Part shown: piece after piece, positions 59,803-64,000 of the stretch
Position numbering within the stretch: position 1 is the stretch's first letter
How the letters are laid out: each line of letters begins with the position of its first letter
Assembly: GCF_008119665.1 (NCBI RefSeq)
Contig: NZ_CP043046.1
Location: 2,728,001 to 2,792,000, forward strand
Reading direction: 5' to 3'
Source: Pigmentiphaga aceris
Lineage (GTDB): Bacteria > Pseudomonadota > Gammaproteobacteria > Burkholderiales > Burkholderiaceae_B
Length of the DNA stretch: 64,000 bases
Notes under the pieces: model-generated
Databases searched by the model: none
What the model saw: the letters and a program-made list of their open reading frames with translations, nothing else
Told to the model about the DNA's origin: nothing
Translations under genes and position numbers: made by a program

Positions 59803-60972
59803 TCAGTCCGTCCGCATTGCCTTGTTCGCCGCCCAATCCTGCGCAATCTCAGCGGCCGTCTGTTCACCCAGATTAGGTGCCAGGCGTCGAATGCTGCCCG
59901 GCGTTCGCGAGAAGGTCACCGGAATGCCAATCGTCTTCAGCGGCCCTTCCGTCGGGTGTTCCTGCTGCTGCACCAGGCCCACATCGGCCAGATGCGGATC
60001 GGCCACCACCGTATCCAGGCTGAACACTTCCGAATGCGGAATATCCGCGCTGGCCAGCAGTTCCAGCCATTGTGCCGTGGGCTTCAAGGCCACCACGTCG
60101 GCCAGCATGCCGTACAAGGTATTGATGTGCTGGCTGCGCTGGCTCGGGTCCATGAAACGCGGATCTTCGGCAACGTCGGGCCGGTCGGCAAGCCGGAAAA
60201 AGCGCTGCCATTGCGCGGTGGTGTAGGGCATTAAGGCAATGAAACCATCTGCCGTGCGATACGGCCTGCGCCATTTCGACATCAGGCGCTGGTAGCCCAT
60301 CGGGCCTTCGGCGGGCTCAAAAGTGCTGCCCGCCAAGTGTTCCAGCATGCCAAAGGACACCATGGTTTCGAACATCGGCACTTCAATCGACTGGCCCTTG
60401 CCCGAGCGTTCACGCTCGAACAGGGCCATGGCCACGGAATAGGCCACGGTCAGGCCGGCGGTCTTGTCGGCCAGAATGGTATTCACGTAGGCCGGTTCGT
60501 TGGTGACCGGATTGGTCTGCACTGACGCCAGCCCGCTCATGGCCTGAATGATGTCGTCAAAGGCCGGGCGACCGGCATAACGGCCTTTTTCCGAGAAACC
60601 GTACGCGCCGCAGTAGATCAAGCGCGGGTTCAGGGCTTGCAAGGTGTCGAAGTCCAAACCCAGCTTTTTCATCGAGCGCGGGCGGACGTTATAGACCAGC
60701 ACGTCGGCCTCGGGAATCAGCGCAAGCAGGCTTTGCACGTCATCGGGCTTTTTCAAGTCCAGCACGACGCTGCGCTTGTTGCGGTTGAAATTGATGAAGG
60801 CTGCGCCCATGCCCGTGTGTTTTGCCGGGGCGGCGTAGCGGAATACATCGCCCTCGGGCGACTCCACCTTCACCACATCGGCCCCCATGTCGCCCATGAT
60901 CTGGGTGGCGTAGGGACCCATGGCGACCGAGGTCATGTCGATCACACGAATGCCTTGCAGCGGACCTGTCAT
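59803..60972 (-). CDS. CaiB/BaiF CoA-transferase
   Basis: A 389-residue family III CoA-transferase. The N-terminus GIRVIDMTSVAMGPYATQIMGDMGADVVKVE and the catalytic Asp169 in VNTILADKTAGL are typical. It moves CoA between carboxylic acids. It follows the class V aminotransferase gene after a 6-bp gap, so the two are one transcript. The acceptor is unknown. Confidence 0.93.
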   Translation of the reverse strand: MTGPLQGIRVIDMTSVAMGPYATQIMGDMGADVVKVESPEGDVFRYAAPAKHTGMGAAFINFNRNKRSVVLDLKKPDDVQSLLALIPEADVLVYNVRPRSMKKLGLDFDTLQALNPRLIYCGAYGFSEKGRYAGRPAFDDIIQAMSGLASVQTNPVTNEPAYVNTILADKTAGLTVAYSVAMALFERERSGKGQSIEVPMFETMVSFGMLEHLAGSTFEPAEGPMGYQRLMSKWRRPYRTADGFIALMPYTTAQWQRFFRLADRPDVAEDPRFMDPSQRSQHINTLYGMLADVVALKPTAQWLELLASADIPHSEVFSLDTVVADPHLADVGLVQQQEHPTEGPLKTIGIPVTFSRTPGSIRRLAPNLGEQTAAEIAQDWAANKAMRTD

Positions 60973-60978
60973 GGCGGC

Positions 60979-62175
60979 TTACTCCGAGGCGAGAGAAAGG
61001 GCGCGCACGGCGGCGTCGACGCCGCCACGGCCATAAGGAATGCCGGCGTAAGACAGCGCAGCTTCAAGCCCGGCCAGGCAACCCAGCACCGTAGGCGCAT
61101 TTATGTCGCCCAGGTGCCCGATGCGGAAAGCCTTGCCGCCCATCTGGCCCAAGCCGCCTGCAATACCCACCTGGAAGCGGTCGCGTGCCAGCGTGCGCAG
61201 GGCTTCTGCGTCAATGCCGGGGGCGACACGAACCGTGGTCACCGATACTGAGCGTGCTTCCGGCACCTTCACAAAGAAGTCCAGCGCGCCGCCTTCGCTC
61301 CAGCGCGACACGGCAGCCTGCACGGCAGTGGCCAGACGGCGATGGCGGGCCAGCACTTCGTTCAGCCCTTCACGGTGGATCAGGCCCAGCGACGCTTCCA
61401 GGCCCATCAGCAGTGCCTGCGGCGGCGTGCCGCAGAACTTGCGATAGCTCAGCGGGCTACGGCGGCGTTCCCAGTCCCAGTAATAGCGAGGGGTGGTATT
61501 GCGGCGCGATACCTCCATGGCGCGTTCGTCAACGCCGACGATGGCCAGGCCCGAGGCCACCATCAAGGCTTTCTGCGAAGCGCCGATTGCTACGTTCACG
61601 CCCATCTCCTGCATGGAGAACGGCGCTGCGCCCAGCGATGCCACTACATCGGCGACCAGCAGTGCAGGGTGGCCGGCGGCATCAATGGCGGCGCGGAAGG
61701 CCTTCACGTCATTGGTGACACCGCTGGCGGTATCTGTATGGACCAGGAAAACCGCCACGATCTGATGCTTGTCGTCGGCACGCAACGCGGCTTCTACCTC
61801 TTTTGGATCGGCCGGCAGCCCCTCTTGCCAGTCGGTTCGAACTACTTTCAGTCCCATGGCGTCCGCATGTTCGGCCCAGGCGTCTGAAAACGTGCCGCTG
61901 CCCACGATCAATACGCACTGTCCTGGTGCAGCCAAATTGGCAATCGTGGCTTCCCAGCCGCCGTGTCCGTTCGAGTTGAACAGGAAAACATCACCCCCTT
62001 CCAGCCCCAGTACCGGACGCAATTGCGTCTCGCACGTGGCGATCAAGGCATCCACTCCCGGGTCGCCGAGTTCCATCGGCTGACGGCTCATGGCGTCGGT
62101 GACCTCCTTCGGAATCGGGGTCGGGCCAGGGGAATGGAGAAAGGAAATGCCAGAGCGGCGAGTGGGGGTAAACAC
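60979..62175 (-). CDS. Class V aminotransferase (alanine/serine-glyoxylate type)
   Basis: A 398-residue PLP enzyme. GTG 62175 is chosen, with GGACAGGA upstream; the first 44 codons of the open frame are not included. FLHSPGPTPIPKEV, LFNSNGHGGWEATIANL, the aspartate LLVADVVASLGAAPF and the lysine GASQKALMVASGLA are the family marks. Likely transaminates glyoxylate or a related 2-oxo acid. First gene of a pair with the CoA-transferase, divergent from an amidase gene. Confidence 0.9.
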   Translation of the reverse strand: MFTPTRRSGISFLHSPGPTPIPKEVTDAMSRQPMELGDPGVDALIATCETQLRPVLGLEGGDVFLFNSNGHGGWEATIANLAAPGQCVLIVGSGTFSDAWAEHADAMGLKVVRTDWQEGLPADPKEVEAALRADDKHQIVAVFLVHTDTASGVTNDVKAFRAAIDAAGHPALLVADVVASLGAAPFSMQEMGVNVAIGASQKALMVASGLAIVGVDERAMEVSRRNTTPRYYWDWERRRSPLSYRKFCGTPPQALLMGLEASLGLIHREGLNEVLARHRRLATAVQAAVSRWSEGGALDFFVKVPEARSVSVTTVRVAPGIDAEALRTLARDRFQVGIAGGLGQMGGKAFRIGHLGDINAPTVLGCLAGLEAALSYAGIPYGRGGVDAAVRALSLASE

Positions 62176-62531
62176 AGTCCTGTCCTTTGGGGTGGGGTAG
62201 GTAAGCCGGCGTGCGCAACTGCTGAGGGACGACATAACTGGGATCTGCTGTACGGCTTTAAGCACAAAAGTACGTGCAGAAGGGAATGCGTCCTGTCGCC
62301 CTAGCATAAAGCTTGCTTAATTTATTCGCCATGCAATTCATATGTATTGAATAGCAATATATGCACAGCTATGGTGCGCGTTTCCAATACTGTCTTGCCA
62401 GCGTAATAACCCCTATCGCCACGCTGAACAGTGCTGCTATCATTTCGACATGCAATACGTAATGATTGCAATGCAATACTTAATAAGCCATTTCAGGCCG
62501 CACCCAACAACGCGATTCTTATCCGGTAGCC
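62176..62531. promoter_or_regulatory. Divergent promoter region with 21-bp-spaced repeats
   Basis: A 356-bp A/T-rich gap between the aminotransferase (minus strand) and amidase genes. ATGCAATACGTAATGA (62450-62465) and ATGCAATACTTAATAA (62471-62486) are near-identical direct repeats exactly 21 bp apart, two helical turns, so one protein could bind both on the same face. An inverted ATTCA/TGAAT pair is at 62336-62352. No gene is seen. Confidence 0.6.
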
Positions 62532-63971
62532 ATGACCATGACGCAGATGACCCCTCAGGAATATGACCAGCTCGACGGCCTGGCGCAGGCCGACCTGGTG
62601 AAGCGGGGCGATGTCTCGTCTGCCGAACTCATGGCCTGCGCCATCGACGCTGCAAAGAGAAACGCCGACTTGAACGCGCTGACCTTCGAGCAGTACGACG
62701 AGTCCATGGAAATCGCCCGCTATTGGCAGCAGCGCGGCGTGTTTCACGGCATTCCGTTCCTGCTGAAAGACTCCGGGCTGCCGTCTACCCGCTTCCCCTC
62801 CAGCATTGGTTCGCGCCTGTTGGAAGGCACCACCTACCCGATCAACGCAACCTTGGCGAACCGTTTCGAAGACGCCGGTTTGATTCCGTTTGCCCGCAGC
62901 ACGGTGTCCGAGCTGTGCATGGGCCCATCTACCGAAGCCATTCGCAACGGCGGCCCGACGCTCAATCCCTGGGACCGCAGCCGTTCGGTGGGCGGTTCAA
63001 GCGGTGGCGCGGCGGCTGCGGTGGTGGCCGGCATCGTGCCGGTGGCGCACGGCAGTGACGGCGGTGGCTCGATTCGCCTGCCGGCTGCGTCTTGCGGTGT
63101 GTATGGACTGAAGCCATCTCGCGGCCGCGTGCCGATGGGACCGCTGCGTGGCGAAGGCTGGGGCGGCATGGCGGTGGAAGGGGTGTTGAGCCGCACGGTG
63201 CGTGACACCGCTGCCGCGATGGACGCCATCAGCGGGTACGAGCCGGGTGCGCCGTACAACGCGCCGACCAAGACCGGCAGCTACCTGGAACTGATCAATC
63301 AGCCGACGCCGCAGCGCCTGCGCATCGGCGTGTGGCGTCATGCATGGAACGATATCGCCATCGCCCCCGATTGCCTGGCGGGCATTGAATACGCCGTGCA
63401 GCTATGCCGGGACATGGGCCACGAGATTGTGGAAGTGCCGCTGCCCGAGATCGATTACGAGGGCTTTGTTCGCGCCCACGGCACGGCGCTGGCCAGCAAC
63501 ATCGTGATCGCCGTCGATGCACGGCTGAAGTTGAAGGGCCGGGCGCTGGGCAGTGAGGACATCGAAGACGTGATCCGTGATGGTTATGACATCGGCAAAG
63601 GCCTGTCGGCCACGCAGTACATCGATTCGGTGCAGCGCTTCCACGCCATCGGCCGCCAGATCGACACCGCCATGCGGGATTGCGACATTGTGATTGCCAC
63701 ATCGTTGACGCAGTTGCCAGTGAAGCTGGGTGAACTGGCGCTCACGGGTGGCTTCTGGGACTTCCGCAAGAAGGTGTCCCGCTATGCAACCTTCCTGGCG
63801 GTCATCAATGCATCGGGGCAGCCGGCCGCGTCGCTGCCGCTTACCGCCACGCCGGAAGGTGTGCCGGTGGGCACCCAATTGATTGGCCGCTTCGGTCGTG
63901 AAGACCTAGTGCTGAGCCTGTCCGCGCAGCTTGAAGCCGCCGCGCCGTGGTTCGCGCGTCGGCCGGGTTGA
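62532..63971 (+). CDS. Amidase signature family protein
   Basis: A 479-residue amidase. The Ser-cisSer-Lys triad is visible: Lys79 in FLLKDSG, the cis-serine in GGSSGGAAA (156-157) and the nucleophile Ser180 in GSDGGGSIRLPAASCG. Substrate range in this family is wide (amides, ureas, carbamates). It ends 29 bp before the right edge, and is divergent from the aminotransferase/CoA-transferase pair. Confidence 0.93.
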   Translation: MTMTQMTPQEYDQLDGLAQADLVKRGDVSSAELMACAIDAAKRNADLNALTFEQYDESMEIARYWQQRGVFHGIPFLLKDSGLPSTRFPSSIGSRLLEGTTYPINATLANRFEDAGLIPFARSTVSELCMGPSTEAIRNGGPTLNPWDRSRSVGGSSGGAAAAVVAGIVPVAHGSDGGGSIRLPAASCGVYGLKPSRGRVPMGPLRGEGWGGMAVEGVLSRTVRDTAAAMDAISGYEPGAPYNAPTKTGSYLELINQPTPQRLRIGVWRHAWNDIAIAPDCLAGIEYAVQLCRDMGHEIVEVPLPEIDYEGFVRAHGTALASNIVIAVDARLKLKGRALGSEDIEDVIRDGYDIGKGLSATQYIDSVQRFHAIGRQIDTAMRDCDIVIATSLTQLPVKLGELALTGGFWDFRKKVSRYATFLAVINASGQPAASLPLTATPEGVPVGTQLIGRFGREDLVLSLSAQLEAAAPWFARRPG

Positions 63972-64000
63972 ACCCGATACCGCATCGATCCAAAACCAAA

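Overview
The window is high-G+C chromosomal DNA from a betaproteobacterium, most likely Burkholderiales/Alcaligenaceae (Bordetella/Achromobacter relatives). The support is indirect: a Bug-family tricarboxylate binding protein, an inducible class A beta-lactamase with a divergent LysR regulator, an acnD-prpF pair under a GntR regulator, a bioMNY biotin uptake system and CaiB-type CoA chemistry. No rRNA, tRNA, integrase, transposase or CRISPR array was seen. The species is not determined.

Layout. 1-6 kb: truncated MFS symporter, secreted hydrolase, nitroreductase, DUF3616 protein. 6-9.2 kb: a hydrolase-azoreductase-YciI operon divergent from a GlxA-type regulator. 9.2-15.4 kb: Vat/CatB-like acetyltransferase, PNPOx-like protein, an overlooked 48-residue membrane protein, the LysR/beta-lactamase pair, Bug protein and TauE-type permease. 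15.6-19.1 kb: a single large gene fusing a UPF1-like SF1 helicase to a phospholipase D nuclease, the architecture of Mokosh type II anti-phage defence. 19.3-20.6 kb: an ECF41 sigma factor with its carboxymuconolactone-decarboxylase partner and a candidate ECF41 promoter. 22.1-23.05 kb: a gene-free kilobase holding two inverted copies of an unknown element whose terminal hairpins differ in sequence but keep pairing. 23-27 kb: TetR-linked hydrolase/desaturase/iron-ADH operon. 27.2-29.5 kb: Sel1 and CsgG-like lipoproteins and an orphan membrane protein. 29.6-37.6 kb: two LprI-like paralogues, gltS, prpF-acnD-gntR and a small lipoprotein.

37.9-44 kb: DUF4272 protein, GNAT, a degraded copy of a B12-binding radical SAM gene, then a low-G+C two-gene cassette (DUF5343 plus an Swt1-type HEPN protein with an RX4H motif) with its own terminator, a structured non-coding stretch and the intact radical SAM gene. 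The cassette lies between remnants of the radical SAM gene and looks horizontally acquired; it is the best candidate here for a little-described defence or toxin-antitoxin-like system.

44-52 kb: two c-di-GMP signalling proteins, XRE-cupin/GNAT pair, glutathione peroxidase and an M48 membrane peptidase. 52.7-57.7 kb: bioMNY followed, with overlapping genes, by an acyl-CoA ligase and an atypical thiolase, which suggests a link between biotin uptake and acyl-CoA metabolism. 57.8-64 kb: nitroreductase, GST, CoA-transferase, class V aminotransferase and a divergent amidase.
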